The notes: generated by a model from the letters alone, not told the origin. A DNA stretch of 64,000 nt from Persicitalea sp963716085 (GCA_963716085.1 OY970288.1:2542001-2606000), one strand, 5' to 3'. Shown: positions 16,825-26,450, numbered from the stretch's first letter. Translations and numbers: made by a program.

Positions 16825-17898
16825 TCACGCCTGACTTTGCTCCGGCACTTGGCCGCTGTAACGCATTAGGCCATCGGAGAGCATGGGGATTATTATTTCG
16901 GCACAGACGACGCTTTCTTTTTCTTGATAAATCCGGAACGAGGCCTCTTTGCCGTAAAGAATCGACAGGCGCTCAGCGGTGTTCAACAGGCCGACGCCGC
17001 CCGAATCGGTAGGGCCGAGGATGCCCGTATTTTTGATGCAGATCATCAGCTCGTCGTTCTCCAGCGAGGATTCTACCGTGAGCTTTCCGCCTTTGGGAAG
17101 TTTCGAGACGCCGTGCTTGATACCGTTCTCAACCAGCGTTTGCAACATCATGGGCGGTACCTGCCAGTAAAGCGTTTGCGAATCGGCTTTGATTTTGTAA
17201 GCCAGTCGTTCTTCATAGCGGACTTTTTCCAATTCGAGGTAGTCTTCAACCGTCTTTAATTCTTCGCGGAGTTCCACCGTTTTTCGGCGGTCGGCGAGGA
17301 GGGAATTTCTCAGCAAGTTAGATAACTGCGTGATGCTTTGCTGCGCTTTGGTCGGGTCTTCCGATACCAGGGCGCGGATGCTGTTGAGGGCGTTGAAGGT
17401 AAAGTGCGGGTTCAGTTGCGAGCGCAGCACCTTGGCCTCGGCCTCGCGCATGGAGGTTTTCAGCATGATTTTTTCCAGCTCTGTCAAGCGGGTTTGCTCC
17501 ACGTAGTGGTACACCGTGTAGGCCAGCACCCAAGTGAGCATGTTCTTGCACCAGGCCGAAATATAGCCCCAAAAAGCAAACGGCTGGTTGGCAAGGTTGT
17601 ATGCGATCGTATCATGATCGAGCCGAATATTAACGGCTGACATGATCGTGCCCAGTATGATGACCGAGACGATCACTCGAAATGCCAGCCGGGGTAGCGG
17701 TAGCGTGGACCAATTCCACCGACGAACGATCAGGCGATAGACGTGGGTCAATCCTACGGCCAGAAAAATATTGGCTATGCTCAAAAGGAAATACTCCACA
17801 TCGAAGCCGTACTCCGCCGTGTAGATGACGAATTCGTACATCATCAGGGCCGTCCAACCGACGACTTGAAGCGTCCAGTAAATCCTGGTTTTGGACAT
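16825..17898 (-). CDS. LytS/YehU-type sensor histidine kinase
   Basis: A 357-residue membrane kinase. Four hydrophobic segments occupy about residues 8-130, followed by a short coiled coil and a His_kinase domain with phospho-acceptor H165 (RSQLNPHFTFNALNSI). An ATPase domain follows (LVENGIKHGVSK, then GGVGLLNTAERL). There is no separate sensor domain, so the membrane part probably detects the signal. It precedes the LytTR regulator. Confidence 0.92.
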   Translation of the reverse strand: MSKTRIYWTLQVVGWTALMMYEFVIYTAEYGFDVEYFLLSIANIFLAVGLTHVYRLIVRRWNWSTLPLPRLAFRVIVSVIILGTIMSAVNIRLDHDTIAYNLANQPFAFWGYISAWCKNMLTWVLAYTVYHYVEQTRLTELEKIMLKTSMREAEAKVLRSQLNPHFTFNALNSIRALVSEDPTKAQQSITQLSNLLRNSLLADRRKTVELREELKTVEDYLELEKVRYEERLAYKIKADSQTLYWQVPPMMLQTLVENGIKHGVSKLPKGGKLTVESSLENDELMICIKNTGILGPTDSGGVGLLNTAERLSILYGKEASFRIYQEKESVVCAEIIIPMLSDGLMRYSGQVPEQSQA

Positions 17899-17911
17899 TT
17901 TGGGCGTTAAA

Positions 17912-17974
17912 TTGTTAGGTATTAGGTTGTTAGGCGTTAGCGGGGCGCCCCGCTAACAACCTAAAACCTAACCG
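17912..17974. repeat. Inverted repeat of TTAGG words upstream of the sensor kinase
   Basis: The left arm (17912-17946) contains TTGTTAGGTATTAGGTT and ends AGCGGGGC. The right arm (17947-17974) starts GCCCCGCT and continues with AACAACCTAAAACCTAAC. The centre is a perfect 16-bp palindrome. The 17-nt word TTGTTAGGTATTAGGTT recurs at 58740-58756. Confidence 0.85.
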
Positions 17975-18049
17975 CAAGCTAAGCAAAGCAGCGCAGGAAA
18001 GAGAGGGTCAACTACACCAAAGGGAAAGAACCTTTACAGGCGGTTGAAA

Positions 18050-18697
18050 TCACATTTGCGAGACGGGTACGTCGAGCGAAAGTAGATGCGTGATGTCGTT
18101 GCCGGAGACGAAGCTGAATTTTTGTTCGTCGTACGAGTAGTTGATGCGGTAAAGGCAGAGGTTGCTGTGTTCGTACTTGTCCATGGCCGTAAGGGATTCA
18201 TCGAAGAGCAGCGTGAGCAGAATTCGCATCGCGCGGCCGTGCATGGCAATCAGAATAGTACGTTCCTTGGGACGGGATAGGATCAAGTCTATGACGGGCT
18301 TTTGCCGGGCGCGCACTTGAACGGGGCTTTCGCCTTCCTCGCAAGGCAACTCGATGTCCCCACTCTGCCAGGCCTGCACCAGGTCGCGGTAATAACCTTG
18401 ATCTTTGTCGTTAGGCATCAGTCCCTCGCGGCAACCCCAGCTAATTTCGTTCAGGCCGGCGTGGCTTTCCCAGGGAACACCCGAGTCGATAAACTCTTGC
18501 ACCGACTGGACGGTGCGCTGCAATTTGGAGGTATAGATTTTATCGAACGGAACGTGCTGGTAGGCGTCGTAGAAGGCTTCGGCTTGCGCTCTGCCCCAGT
18601 CGTTGAGGATGGTGTCGACGCCGCTGCCCTGGACGATGCCGTTGCGGTTGTGGTCAGTTTCGCCGTGGCGGATGAGGTAAATCGTTTTACTTTTCAA
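18050..18697 (-). CDS. Histidine phosphatase family protein (phosphoglycerate mutase-like)
   Basis: A 215-residue branch-1 histidine phosphatase with the RHGE motif (YLIRHGETDHNRNGIVQG), SKLQRTVQSVQEF, and a second catalytic His in IAMHGRAMRIL. It could be a phosphatase of the GpmB/CobC type rather than a true mutase; the substrate is unknown. No in-frame ATG precedes the motif. The TTG at 18697, just before KSKTIYLIRHGE, is preferred over a TTG at 18775, which would put the start upstream of the promoter-like element at 18763-18770. Confidence 0.82.
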   Translation of the reverse strand: MKSKTIYLIRHGETDHNRNGIVQGSGVDTILNDWGRAQAEAFYDAYQHVPFDKIYTSKLQRTVQSVQEFIDSGVPWESHAGLNEISWGCREGLMPNDKDQGYYRDLVQAWQSGDIELPCEEGESPVQVRARQKPVIDLILSRPKERTILIAMHGRAMRILLTLLFDESLTAMDKYEHSNLCLYRINYSYDEQKFSFVSGNDITHLLSLDVPVSQM

Positions 18698-18762
18698 TAG
18701 AATTTGTATTTTTTTGATAAATACTTTGCCAAAAAGCCGTTTTCTAGCGTAATTTGCCCATA

Positions 18763-18770
18763 CAAATTTA
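18763..18770 (-). promoter_or_regulatory. Bacteroidota -7 element for the histidine phosphatase
   Basis: The minus strand reads TAAATTTG (TAnnTTTG) about 66 bp before the TTG start. This helps decide between the two TTG candidates. Confidence 0.4.
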
Positions 18771-18783
18771 GACAAAAAAAAGA

Positions 18784-19206
18784 ATGTTTAACAAATCATT
18801 TGACATTGACTTCCTGCGTAACCTAAACCCCAAAACCATTGACAAGCAACTCGGTATCGAGTTCACCGAGATTGGGGAGGACTTCGTCACCGCAAAAATG
18901 CCCGTCGATCACCGCACCCACCAACCCTTCGGCATCCTGCACGGTGGGGCCTCGGTGGTGCTGGCCGAGACACTGGGCAGCGTGGCCTCCATGCTGAGTC
19001 TGCCCGACCCTCAGAAGCAACGGGCGGTGGGGCTGGAAATCAGCGCCAACCACATCCGGGCGGTGCGCGAAGGCTGGGTGTACGGTCGCGTGACGGCCCT
19101 GCACGTGGGACGCAAAACGCACGTCTGGGACATCAAGATTACCAACGAAGAAGGAAAATTGGTTTGTGTGAGTCGCCTGACCGTGGCAATAATCGAGGCA
19201 GAATGA
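18784..19206 (+). CDS. menI: Hotdog-fold thioesterase, likely DHNA-CoA thioesterase
   Basis: A 140-residue single hotdog-domain protein with the family motif FGILHGGASVVLAETLGS, in which the Glu is the expected catalytic acid. Length and motif match the YdiI/MenI/EntH group. menF begins 46 bp downstream on the same strand, which favours hydrolysis of 1,4-dihydroxy-2-naphthoyl-CoA in menaquinone synthesis. A general acyl-CoA thioesterase remains possible. Confidence 0.8.
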   Translation: MFNKSFDIDFLRNLNPKTIDKQLGIEFTEIGEDFVTAKMPVDHRTHQPFGILHGGASVVLAETLGSVASMLSLPDPQKQRAVGLEISANHIRAVREGWVYGRVTALHVGRKTHVWDIKITNEEGKLVCVSRLTVAIIEAE

Positions 19207-19252
19207 TGCTTTTCGAGAAACATTTTAGCGTAGTTGTCGTGTTATTTGCCCA

Positions 19253-20476
19253 ATGATCGAAACCCGGAATCCCACCAGAATTTTTCAGGCCGAGTCGCTG
19301 TTCAAGGCAGCCTGGCAGCTCGGCTACCCGTCCGCCGTTTGGCGGTTGCCCAATCGACCCGAAATCAAGCTTTTAATATCCTTGCAGGAAGGCATTCGGA
19401 AAAAGGCACCCGATTTGGAGGATCTGCCCGCTTGTTTCCTGGTTCATCCCTTTGAGCCGTTGGAAAACGGCGAGGCGCTTGTCCTGGAAGGCGATTTGAT
19501 TTTTACCTTTTCGGAAGATTGGGCTTGTCAGGAAGTAGCAGGAAAGCTGGGGCAGGAACACCCGTTCATGCAACGTTTGCTGGAAGTGGCGGAGGAAATA
19601 GCCGACGAAAACACAGTAGACGCGTTCGAGTGGACGGGTTTCTCCACTCATCTTGAAACCGATCCCGGAAAAGAAAGCCATTTCAGAAACGCCGTGACCG
19701 AAGCCGTTGCAGCCATCAACCGGGGCGAACTGTCCAAGGTCGTGCTTTCCCGCACCAAAACGCTCGCTTACGCTTCCGACTTTCAACCTTTCCAGGCTTT
19801 TCAAAAACTTTGCGCGGTTTATCCGTCGGCCTTCGTGTCGTTGGTGAATCTGGCCTACCGCGACGAAATGTGGCTGGGCGCGACGCCCGAAACGCTGGTG
19901 GCGTTGGACGAGGCCGGTACATTCCGTACCGCCGCCCTGGCCGGAACGCAAACGGCTTTGCAGAATGAAGAAATTATTCCGGCTCACGACATCCGTTGGG
20001 GGCAAAAGGAAATTCAGGAGCAAGCCCTGGTTAGCCGCTATATCATTGAATGTTTTAAGAAAATCAGGTTGCGCGAGTACCTCGAAAGCGGCCCGCGTAC
20101 CGTGCGGGCGGGCAACTTGTACCACCTGCGTACCGATTTTGCCGTGAATACCCAAGCCGTCAATTTTCCTGAACTCGGCACGGTGATGCTGAAACTACTG
20201 CATCCCACCTCCGCTGTTTGCGGGATGCCTAAGGAACCCGCCATGCAATTCATTCAGGCCGTGGAAGGCTACGACCGCTCTTTTTACAGCGGCTACCTCG
20301 GTCCGGTAAATGTGGATCGGGAAAGCGCGCTTTTTGTCAATCTTCGTACTCTGCGTCTAACCAACGGCGAGGCTACCTTCTTCGCCGGGGCGGGCATCAC
20401 CGAAGACTCCGACCCGCAACGCGAGTGGGACGAAACCGAAATGAAGTGCGATACGCTGCTTTCAGTACTCCGCTGA
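19253..20476 (+). CDS. menF: Isochorismate synthase
   Basis: A 407-residue chorismate-binding enzyme. Motifs include GELSKVVLSRTKTL, LGATPETLV, HPTSAVCGMPKE, YDRSFYSGYLGPV and FAGAGITEDSDPQREWDE, the last with the metal-binding glutamates. It makes isochorismate from chorismate. Together with the adjacent MenI-like thioesterase it points to menaquinone, the main respiratory quinone in this phylum, although siderophore use cannot be excluded from sequence alone. Confidence 0.92.
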   Translation: MIETRNPTRIFQAESLFKAAWQLGYPSAVWRLPNRPEIKLLISLQEGIRKKAPDLEDLPACFLVHPFEPLENGEALVLEGDLIFTFSEDWACQEVAGKLGQEHPFMQRLLEVAEEIADENTVDAFEWTGFSTHLETDPGKESHFRNAVTEAVAAINRGELSKVVLSRTKTLAYASDFQPFQAFQKLCAVYPSAFVSLVNLAYRDEMWLGATPETLVALDEAGTFRTAALAGTQTALQNEEIIPAHDIRWGQKEIQEQALVSRYIIECFKKIRLREYLESGPRTVRAGNLYHLRTDFAVNTQAVNFPELGTVMLKLLHPTSAVCGMPKEPAMQFIQAVEGYDRSFYSGYLGPVNVDRESALFVNLRTLRLTNGEATFFAGAGITEDSDPQREWDETEMKCDTLLSVLR

Positions 20477-20490
20477 ACTCTTAAAAAGCC

Positions 20491-20498
20491 TATCTTTG
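20491..20498 (+). promoter_or_regulatory. Bacteroidota -7 element for the CvfB-like gene
   Basis: TATCTTTG matches TAnnTTTG exactly and lies 31 bp before the ATG at 20522, giving the gene its own promoter inside the gap after menF. Confidence 0.6.
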
Positions 20499-20521
20499 CG
20501 ATTCTTTACGAATCCATCGCT

Positions 20522-21352
20522 ATGCTTTTTATCGGAAAATACAACGACCTGACCATCACCCGCGACTCTGATCAGGGGCTTTACCTCGAAAACCCACAGG
20601 GTGAGGAAGTGCTGCTGCCCAACCGCTACGTCACGGAGGAAATGCGCCCCGACGACCGCATCCGGGTCTTCGTCTATACCGATTCCGAAGACCGTCCCGT
20701 CGCGACCACCGAAAAGCCGCTGGCCATGCGCGATGAGTTTGCGTACCTGGAAGCGGTCGATGTCAACAACAGCGGCGCGTTTATGGATTGGGGGTTGAGC
20801 AAAGACATCCTGGTGCCACACAGCGAACAACTTACGCCTATGGAAAGGGGCAAAAAGTACCTTGTATTTGTCCACCTCGACCGCCTGACCAACCGGATGA
20901 TCGCTTCCCCCCGGCTTAACCGCTTCGTGGACAACGAACGCCTCACCATCGCCGAGGGCGACGAAGTCGATCTTATCATATGGGAGCGCACCGACCTGGG
21001 CTATAACGTGATCGTCAACGAGTTTCACAAAGGCCTGATCTTTGAAAGCGATATTTTCAAAACCCTCCACATTGGCGACCGCATGAAGGGCTACGTCAAG
21101 AAAATTCGGGAGGAAAACAAGTTGGACATCACCCTGGAAAAAATCGGCGTCGAACGCTTCGAGCCACTCATCCAACGCATCATAGACGCCCTCAACAAAA
21201 ACAACGGCTTCTTGCCCCTCCACGACGACAGCCCGCCCGAAGAAATCTCCAAAACACTGGGCATGAGTAAGCGCAATTTCAAAAAGTCCATCGGGAATTT
21301 ATGGAAGAATAAGGTGATAACGTTTGAGGAAAACGGCATAAGGTTGAAGTGA
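20522..21352 (+). CDS. CvfB-like S1-domain RNA-binding protein
   Basis: A 276-residue protein of the CvfB/YitL family: tandem S1-like OB folds (about residues 1-60, 65-135 and 145-210) and a C-terminal winged-helix segment (DDSPPEEISKTLGMSKRNFKKSIGNL, about 230-275). Members bind RNA and, in Staphylococcus, influence virulence gene expression. In Bacteroidota the target is unknown. It has its own promoter-like element and a convergent inverted repeat downstream. Confidence 0.9.
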   Translation: MLFIGKYNDLTITRDSDQGLYLENPQGEEVLLPNRYVTEEMRPDDRIRVFVYTDSEDRPVATTEKPLAMRDEFAYLEAVDVNNSGAFMDWGLSKDILVPHSEQLTPMERGKKYLVFVHLDRLTNRMIASPRLNRFVDNERLTIAEGDEVDLIIWERTDLGYNVIVNEFHKGLIFESDIFKTLHIGDRMKGYVKKIREENKLDITLEKIGVERFEPLIQRIIDALNKNNGFLPLHDDSPPEEISKTLGMSKRNFKKSIGNLWKNKVITFEENGIRLK

Positions 21353-21435
21353 AGCGACAAAGGCACAAAGGCACAAAGTGGGCGTGCGCCAGCTTACTTT
21401 GTGCCTTTGCCACTTTGCCACTCGCTCTCTTTCAC
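21350..21435. repeat. Inverted repeat of GGCACAAA words between convergent genes
   Basis: The left arm (AGTGAAGCGACAAAGGCACAAAGG..., 21348-21390) matches the complement of the right arm (ACTTTGTGCCTTTGCCACTT..., 21391-21436). It spans the end of the CvfB-like gene and the end of the amidohydrolase gene, so it may act as a shared terminator. Confidence 0.8.
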
Positions 21436-22730
21436 TCCTGCCCATACTTCTCCTTATACTTCTCATAAAGCCGCTGTTGCTTGTTATCCAAATTCACCTT
21501 GGCCCCTTTGATAAAAGCGTGTTCGACCACGTTGCCGCGCATATCCATCATATTGCCGTTGGTGACGATCAGCGTGGCTTGCTTGCCTTTCTCCAAAGTC
21601 CCTACCTGCCCATCGATGCCCATGATTTGGGCGGGATTTTGGGTCAAAAACATTAGGGCTTCTTCCTTGGACACATCTCCAAAAGCCGCTGCCGTACCCG
21701 CCTGATAGGGCAGGTTCCGTACGCGCCACCATTCGTCGTCGTAGCTTAGGGCCACTTTTATCCCCGCCTTGTGGAGTTTGGCGGGTAGTTCGTACACGGC
21801 GTACACGTCGTCATCAGGACGGCTGGGTAAGCTGTGTAAGGCTCCCAGAACTACGGGAACGTTATTCTCTTTGAGAAAGGGCGCGACTTTGTCAGCTTGC
21901 TGCCCTCCCACAATCACAACTTTCTCCACGCCCATCCGCTTGGCGAACTTCACCGCGTCGATGATGTCCTTGGCGTAGTTGGCCCGGACGTATAGATTTT
22001 GTTCTCCCGTAAAAAGACTCCTCATCGCATCGAGGCGAATATTCGTCATCTCGGGTTTGGCAATTTCGCCGTAGGCTTTGGCATCGGCGAAAGTCGTTTC
22101 CAACAAGTTGATCGTCTCGGCGCGTTTCTCGTTTTTCTTGGTCGTGTAGGAGAAATCCTCGAAGCTGAAACTCCGCGACAAATAGGGGGGCCAGGTCAAC
22201 CAAATACCGTCGTCTTTTCGGATAACGGCGTCCTCCCAGTTCCAGCCATCGGTATTGAACACCGAAGACGACCCTGACACCAGCCCGCCCTGCGGTACCG
22301 ACTGCGCTAGCAGCACGCCGCTCGCTCGCAGCGTCGGAATTACTTCCGAGTCGGTGCTGTACGCCACCAGCGACCGCACATGCGGGTTGATTTCGCCGAT
22401 CTCCTCAAAATCCAGTGACGCCCGAACGGACGCGATCTCTACTAGACCAATGGTCGAACCCATCGCGATCACTCCCGGAAAAATATGTTTCCCCGTTAGG
22501 TCGATGACTTCTGCGCCCGTCCGGTTCATGGCGGTGGAAGCAGGGCCGACAGCGGTAATCATGCCGTTCTCAAAGGCAATCAGGCCATTCTCGAACACAA
22601 CCCCGTTGCCCAGGTGGATGGTCGCGCCCGTAAGCACTATCATTTGGATTTGCGGCTTCGCCGGAGCCATATTCTGCGCCTGTATGCCGAAGGGCAGCAG
22701 GGCGATGAAGGCAAGGAGTAATTTTTTCAT
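21432..22730 (-). CDS. Secreted amidohydrolase-like protein with degenerate metal site
   Basis: A 432-residue protein with a signal peptide (residues 1-19) and an amidohydrolase fold (TGATIHLGNGVVFENGLI at the N-terminus; GTLEKGKQATLIVTNGN at the C-terminus). The usual HxH metal motif after PG is missing: residues 85-95 read PGVIAMGSTIG. It is encoded directly downstream of the 1011-residue amidohydrolase on the same strand. The large and small proteins may act together; the substrate is unknown. Confidence 0.85.
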   Translation of the reverse strand: MKKLLLAFIALLPFGIQAQNMAPAKPQIQMIVLTGATIHLGNGVVFENGLIAFENGMITAVGPASTAMNRTGAEVIDLTGKHIFPGVIAMGSTIGLVEIASVRASLDFEEIGEINPHVRSLVAYSTDSEVIPTLRASGVLLAQSVPQGGLVSGSSSVFNTDGWNWEDAVIRKDDGIWLTWPPYLSRSFSFEDFSYTTKKNEKRAETINLLETTFADAKAYGEIAKPEMTNIRLDAMRSLFTGEQNLYVRANYAKDIIDAVKFAKRMGVEKVVIVGGQQADKVAPFLKENNVPVVLGALHSLPSRPDDDVYAVYELPAKLHKAGIKVALSYDDEWWRVRNLPYQAGTAAAFGDVSKEEALMFLTQNPAQIMGIDGQVGTLEKGKQATLIVTNGNMMDMRGNVVEHAFIKGAKVNLDNKQQRLYEKYKEKYGQE

Positions 22731-22790
22731 TTTTAAAAAAGGATAAAAGAATAATGGAGCGAGGCGCCCTGAGGCGAAAGAATTTTTTTA

Positions 22791-22827
22791 GCCGATAGCC
22801 GATAGCCGATAGCCGATAGCCGATAGC
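22791..22827. repeat. Tandem GCCGATA repeat
   Basis: The 7-bp unit GCCGATA is repeated five times plus two bases, ending at the stop codon of the 1011-residue amidohydrolase gene. A single-arm relative (GGCTATCGGTAGTCGGCT) lies at 33542-33560. Confidence 0.92.
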
Positions 22828-25800
22828 TACTTCTCCTCCTCGGCGTGAACACCGATGATATCGTCACATTGCAGCAACTTAAAAGTTTTAGCTTCCGGTT
22901 TTTTAGTGTCAGCTCCCTTGCTCTTTGCCAGCAGCGCCTTCTGCACGATGCGCGCTTTCTCTTTCGCAATCCGCGCCTGCTTTTCCTGATCGGCCTTGTA
23001 GTCGAAGTAGATCGTACCCTCGATCATCGTGTAGTCAGGGCGCGCGTAAATTGAAAGCGGATGGTCGTTCCAAAGCACAAGGTCGGCATCTTTGCCGGTC
23101 TTGATGCTGCCCATCCGCTCATCGAGGTGAAGCAGTTTGGCCGGATTGAGCGTTACCATTTTCCAGGCTTCCTGCTCGCTCATGCCGCCGAAGGTCATTG
23201 TCTTGGCGGCTTCCTGGTTGAGGCGGCGGGCCATTTCGGCGTCGTCGGAGTTGATGGCGACTACGACGCCTTCTTTTGCCATCAAGGCGGCATTGTAGGG
23301 AATCGCTTCTTTCACCTCCATCTTGTAGGCCCACCAATCGGAGAACGTCGAGCCGCCCGCGCCGTGCTTGGCCATCTTGTCGGCGACTTTGTAGCCTTCC
23401 AGGATGTGCGTAAAGGTGTTAACTTTGAAATCCAGCGAATCGGCCACGCTTAGCAACATATTGATTTCCGACTGCACATAGGAGTGGCAGGTGATAAAGC
23501 GCTCGTCGTTCAGTATTTCGGCCAGTGCTTCCAGTTCAAGATCGCGGCGGGGGGGCGTGACGTTGTTCTTATTGCGAGAATTGTTGTACGCCTTCATGCC
23601 CTTGTCGTATTCCTTCGCCCGGATGAAGTGGTCGTAGAAAACCTGCTCCACACCCATACGGGTTTGGGGAAAGCGCGAGCGGGCGGCATCGCCCCAGTTG
23701 GACTGCTTCACGTTTTCGCCCAGCGCAAACTTGATGTACTTGGCCTCGGGAATCCAGAGGTCGGCGGGAGCCGCGCCCCATTTTAGCTTGATGACCGCGC
23801 TTTGTCCGCCAATGGAGTTGGCCGAACCGTGCAGCAGTTGCGAGGTCGTGACGCCGCCCGCCAGTTGGCGGTAGATGTTGATGTCTTCCGAGTTGATGAC
23901 ATCGCTCTGCCGCACCTCCGCCGAACTTGTCTGTCCGCCTTCGTTGACCGAAAACAGCGCAATGTGCGAGTGCTCGTCGATGATGCCGCTGGTCAGGTGC
24001 TTGCCCGTGCCGTCGATTTCGCGCGCCCCGGAAGCCGAAAGGTTCTTGCCGATTTTGGCGATTTTGCCTTTTTGTACCAACACGTCGGTATTCGTCACCA
24101 CGCCGTCGGCCTCGTTGGTCCAGACGGTGGCGTTTTTAATCAAAATCGTTTCGGACTTGGGCATTTCCTCATTGCCAAAGCCGACGAACGGATAAAGCAG
24201 CTTGCCCATATCCCCGAAAGTCGGCTGCTTGGGTGTTGGTTTGCCCGTCTTCACCGTGTCGGAATTCGAGGTAGTTTGGGTAGTGTCCAGCGTCGCCGAC
24301 CATTCGATGGGCGCGCCATCGGGCAGCGTACCTTGTCCCTGGATGTCGCGGCCATTGATATAGCCCGTCAGCCGCACGGTGCCGGGCTTTTTCTTATCGG
24401 GTTGGTAGTTGACCGTCACTTGCTCACCGTTTACGGTCACTTTCGGGCCCAGTTTCAGCGTATCTTGCGAAATTTGGTAATCCGGCTTATCGGCCCGGCC
24501 CGACACCCGCATCCGCAGGGCTTCGTTGCCGCCGACGGTCAGCTTGTACTCGCCGCGCAGGTCGGCGGCGTTCAGGTCGTTGATGATGAATTTCTTGCCC
24601 TGAATCCAGTTTTCGTGGATGAGGTTGTCTTCGCTGAAAAGCTCGTCGGAGGTAATCAGAAAGCTGGCGAGTTTGCCTTTTTTCAAACTTCCCAGCATCT
24701 CATCGGCTTTTACCAAACGAGCCGGGGCCAACGTGATGGCTTCCAGTGCCTTTTCTTTGGAAAGGCCGAATTCAATGGCTTTACGGAGATTGGTCCAGAA
24801 ATCACCCTTATTTTTCAGGCCGTCGGCCGTAAGGGCAAACGGAATACCCGCCTTCACGAGGGCGGCGGGATTGGATGGAGCCATCTCCCAGGCCTTCAAC
24901 TCAGCCAGCGAAACGATGTCGGCATCCCAGGGGTCTTCCACGTCGGGGGCGGCAGGAAAAGTCAGCGGCACGAGCAGGGCGGCGTTGGTGGCCTTTACCT
25001 CCGCGATGCGCTGGTACTCGTCGCCCCCGCTCTTGATAATGTATTGAATGCCAAACTCGTCGCCAATATTATCGGCGCGCAGAATGCCTAACTTATCGGA
25101 GTTATCGAAAAAAGAAGGCAGATTTTTGATTTGGTTAAAAGACGTCAGCGAGAGGTTCGACTCCTCTTTATTGCCTCCCTTTCCAAACCAATCGGCGTCA
25201 TAGTAAGTCTGCCGCAACAATGCCACACTACCCATGATCGAGCCGGGATAGCTCTGCGACGAACTACCCTTGTCCAGCGAAAAGTGCGCCGACGCCTGAT
25301 CGCGCAGCAGGGCTTTATTTTCCGACTCGTCATCCAACGTCACCAGTGCGCCTGTGCCGCGCACGATGCCGTCGTGAGAGTTCACCAGCAGAGTCCCCCA
25401 GCCATACTTGCGGAGGTCAGTCGCCTTTTTGGCATCGACTGCAAATAATTCCGCCGCCCGCACTTCGGGTTGTACGGCCTGATTCCAGCCGTAGGCCCCT
25501 TTTTTGTTGGATTCCAACTGTTGACCGCCGCGCCGCCCGCCCGTGGCGCGCTTCACTTCGGGCATTCCGTAGTCCGAGTCGAGTTCAATGAGGGAGGGAT
25601 AGATGTACTTGCCCGTCAGGTCGGTGACGACAGTGCCTTTGGGGATTTTGACGTTCGGGCCTACCTCCACGATCTTGCCGTTTTCTATCAACAAAGTACC
25701 CTTAGCGATGGTAGTCTGCGGATCGGCGACGATGGTGGCGTTGGTGAAAGCGTAGCGTCCGGGGCGTTCGTCGTAGGCACCGTTGCGGGGGAACGTTTGC

Positions 25801-25862
25801 TGGGCCACACTGACCGTCGAAACAGCCAGCAGGCATAGCCACGTCCAAACCAATTTTCTCAT
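22827..25862 (-). CDS. Large secreted amidohydrolase with two amidohydrolase modules
   Basis: A 1011-residue protein with signal peptide (residues 1-20) and two tandem amidohydrolase-type modules. In the first (about 25-440) the HxH site is replaced (YPSLIELDSDYGM, near residue 95). In the second (about 570-985) the canonical site is present (SGIIDEHSHIALF, near residue 632) and the C-terminus has LHLDERMGSIKTGKDADLVLWNDHPL. Between them lies a beta-rich linker. It is probably a periplasmic or outer-membrane hydrolase of cyclic amides or peptides; the substrate is unknown. It is followed by a smaller degenerate homologue. Confidence 0.88.
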   Translation of the reverse strand: MRKLVWTWLCLLAVSTVSVAQQTFPRNGAYDERPGRYAFTNATIVADPQTTIAKGTLLIENGKIVEVGPNVKIPKGTVVTDLTGKYIYPSLIELDSDYGMPEVKRATGGRRGGQQLESNKKGAYGWNQAVQPEVRAAELFAVDAKKATDLRKYGWGTLLVNSHDGIVRGTGALVTLDDESENKALLRDQASAHFSLDKGSSSQSYPGSIMGSVALLRQTYYDADWFGKGGNKEESNLSLTSFNQIKNLPSFFDNSDKLGILRADNIGDEFGIQYIIKSGGDEYQRIAEVKATNAALLVPLTFPAAPDVEDPWDADIVSLAELKAWEMAPSNPAALVKAGIPFALTADGLKNKGDFWTNLRKAIEFGLSKEKALEAITLAPARLVKADEMLGSLKKGKLASFLITSDELFSEDNLIHENWIQGKKFIINDLNAADLRGEYKLTVGGNEALRMRVSGRADKPDYQISQDTLKLGPKVTVNGEQVTVNYQPDKKKPGTVRLTGYINGRDIQGQGTLPDGAPIEWSATLDTTQTTSNSDTVKTGKPTPKQPTFGDMGKLLYPFVGFGNEEMPKSETILIKNATVWTNEADGVVTNTDVLVQKGKIAKIGKNLSASGAREIDGTGKHLTSGIIDEHSHIALFSVNEGGQTSSAEVRQSDVINSEDINIYRQLAGGVTTSQLLHGSANSIGGQSAVIKLKWGAAPADLWIPEAKYIKFALGENVKQSNWGDAARSRFPQTRMGVEQVFYDHFIRAKEYDKGMKAYNNSRNKNNVTPPRRDLELEALAEILNDERFITCHSYVQSEINMLLSVADSLDFKVNTFTHILEGYKVADKMAKHGAGGSTFSDWWAYKMEVKEAIPYNAALMAKEGVVVAINSDDAEMARRLNQEAAKTMTFGGMSEQEAWKMVTLNPAKLLHLDERMGSIKTGKDADLVLWNDHPLSIYARPDYTMIEGTIYFDYKADQEKQARIAKEKARIVQKALLAKSKGADTKKPEAKTFKLLQCDDIIGVHAEEEK

Positions 25863-26085
25863 GGAGTAGTACAGATTTTATTATAGAAAATAATTTACGA
25901 GTCGATAATTGTGGCTAAAATACAAACAAAAATGGGGGTTTTGCCAAAGAAGTTGAAAGTGGGTTTTGGATTTTGGACACTGGATTTTAGATAATTGATT
26001 TACTATCAAAAACTTGTGTTGAAAATAAAAAAAGCTTAGCATCGTGCAAAGCCCTGCTTTACTACACATCCATTCAAGGGTGCTA

Positions 26086-26442
26086 TCAATAAGCGACTAT
26101 TCTGTTCCTTCCAAATACCACCATTCCTGCTTCGCTTTCAAAAAGGTTCACAATGATTGACAGGTTCAGATCAAACAGGTCGATCAAATCATTGTTTTTG
26201 ATATTGCCTATGGTCAACAACAGTATTTCAGGTGGGGTGCCCTTATTCCAAAAATAATCGGCAAAATCGTCGTCTTTGGTAATGACGATACGGCCTTCTT
26301 CACTTGCAATACCTCGTATCTGGGCATCTGACAGCTTGTTTGCTTTTGGAAAATCAGTAGTATGAAGCGCGTCAAATCCCTTTCTTCTCAGAAACGTGGC
26401 AAGTACGGGAGGGAGTTGCGTATCAACTATAAACCTGACCAT
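26086..26442 (-). CDS. DUF5615 PIN-like toxin
   Basis: A 118-residue protein with the Mut7-C/DUF5615 PIN-like fold: FIVDTQLPPVLATFL at the N-terminus and the acidic cluster VITKDDDFADYF near residues 65-76. PIN-like proteins of this group are thought to be RNases. The start is the ATG at 26442, 8 bp after the stop of the DUF433 gene; a longer frame reading into that gene was rejected. Together they form a type II toxin-antitoxin-like pair. Confidence 0.85.
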   Translation of the reverse strand: MVRFIVDTQLPPVLATFLRRKGFDALHTTDFPKANKLSDAQIRGIASEEGRIVITKDDDFADYFWNKGTPPEILLLTIGNIKNNDLIDLFDLNLSIIVNLFESEAGMVVFGRNRIVAY

Positions 26443-26450
26443 GAGCGAGA

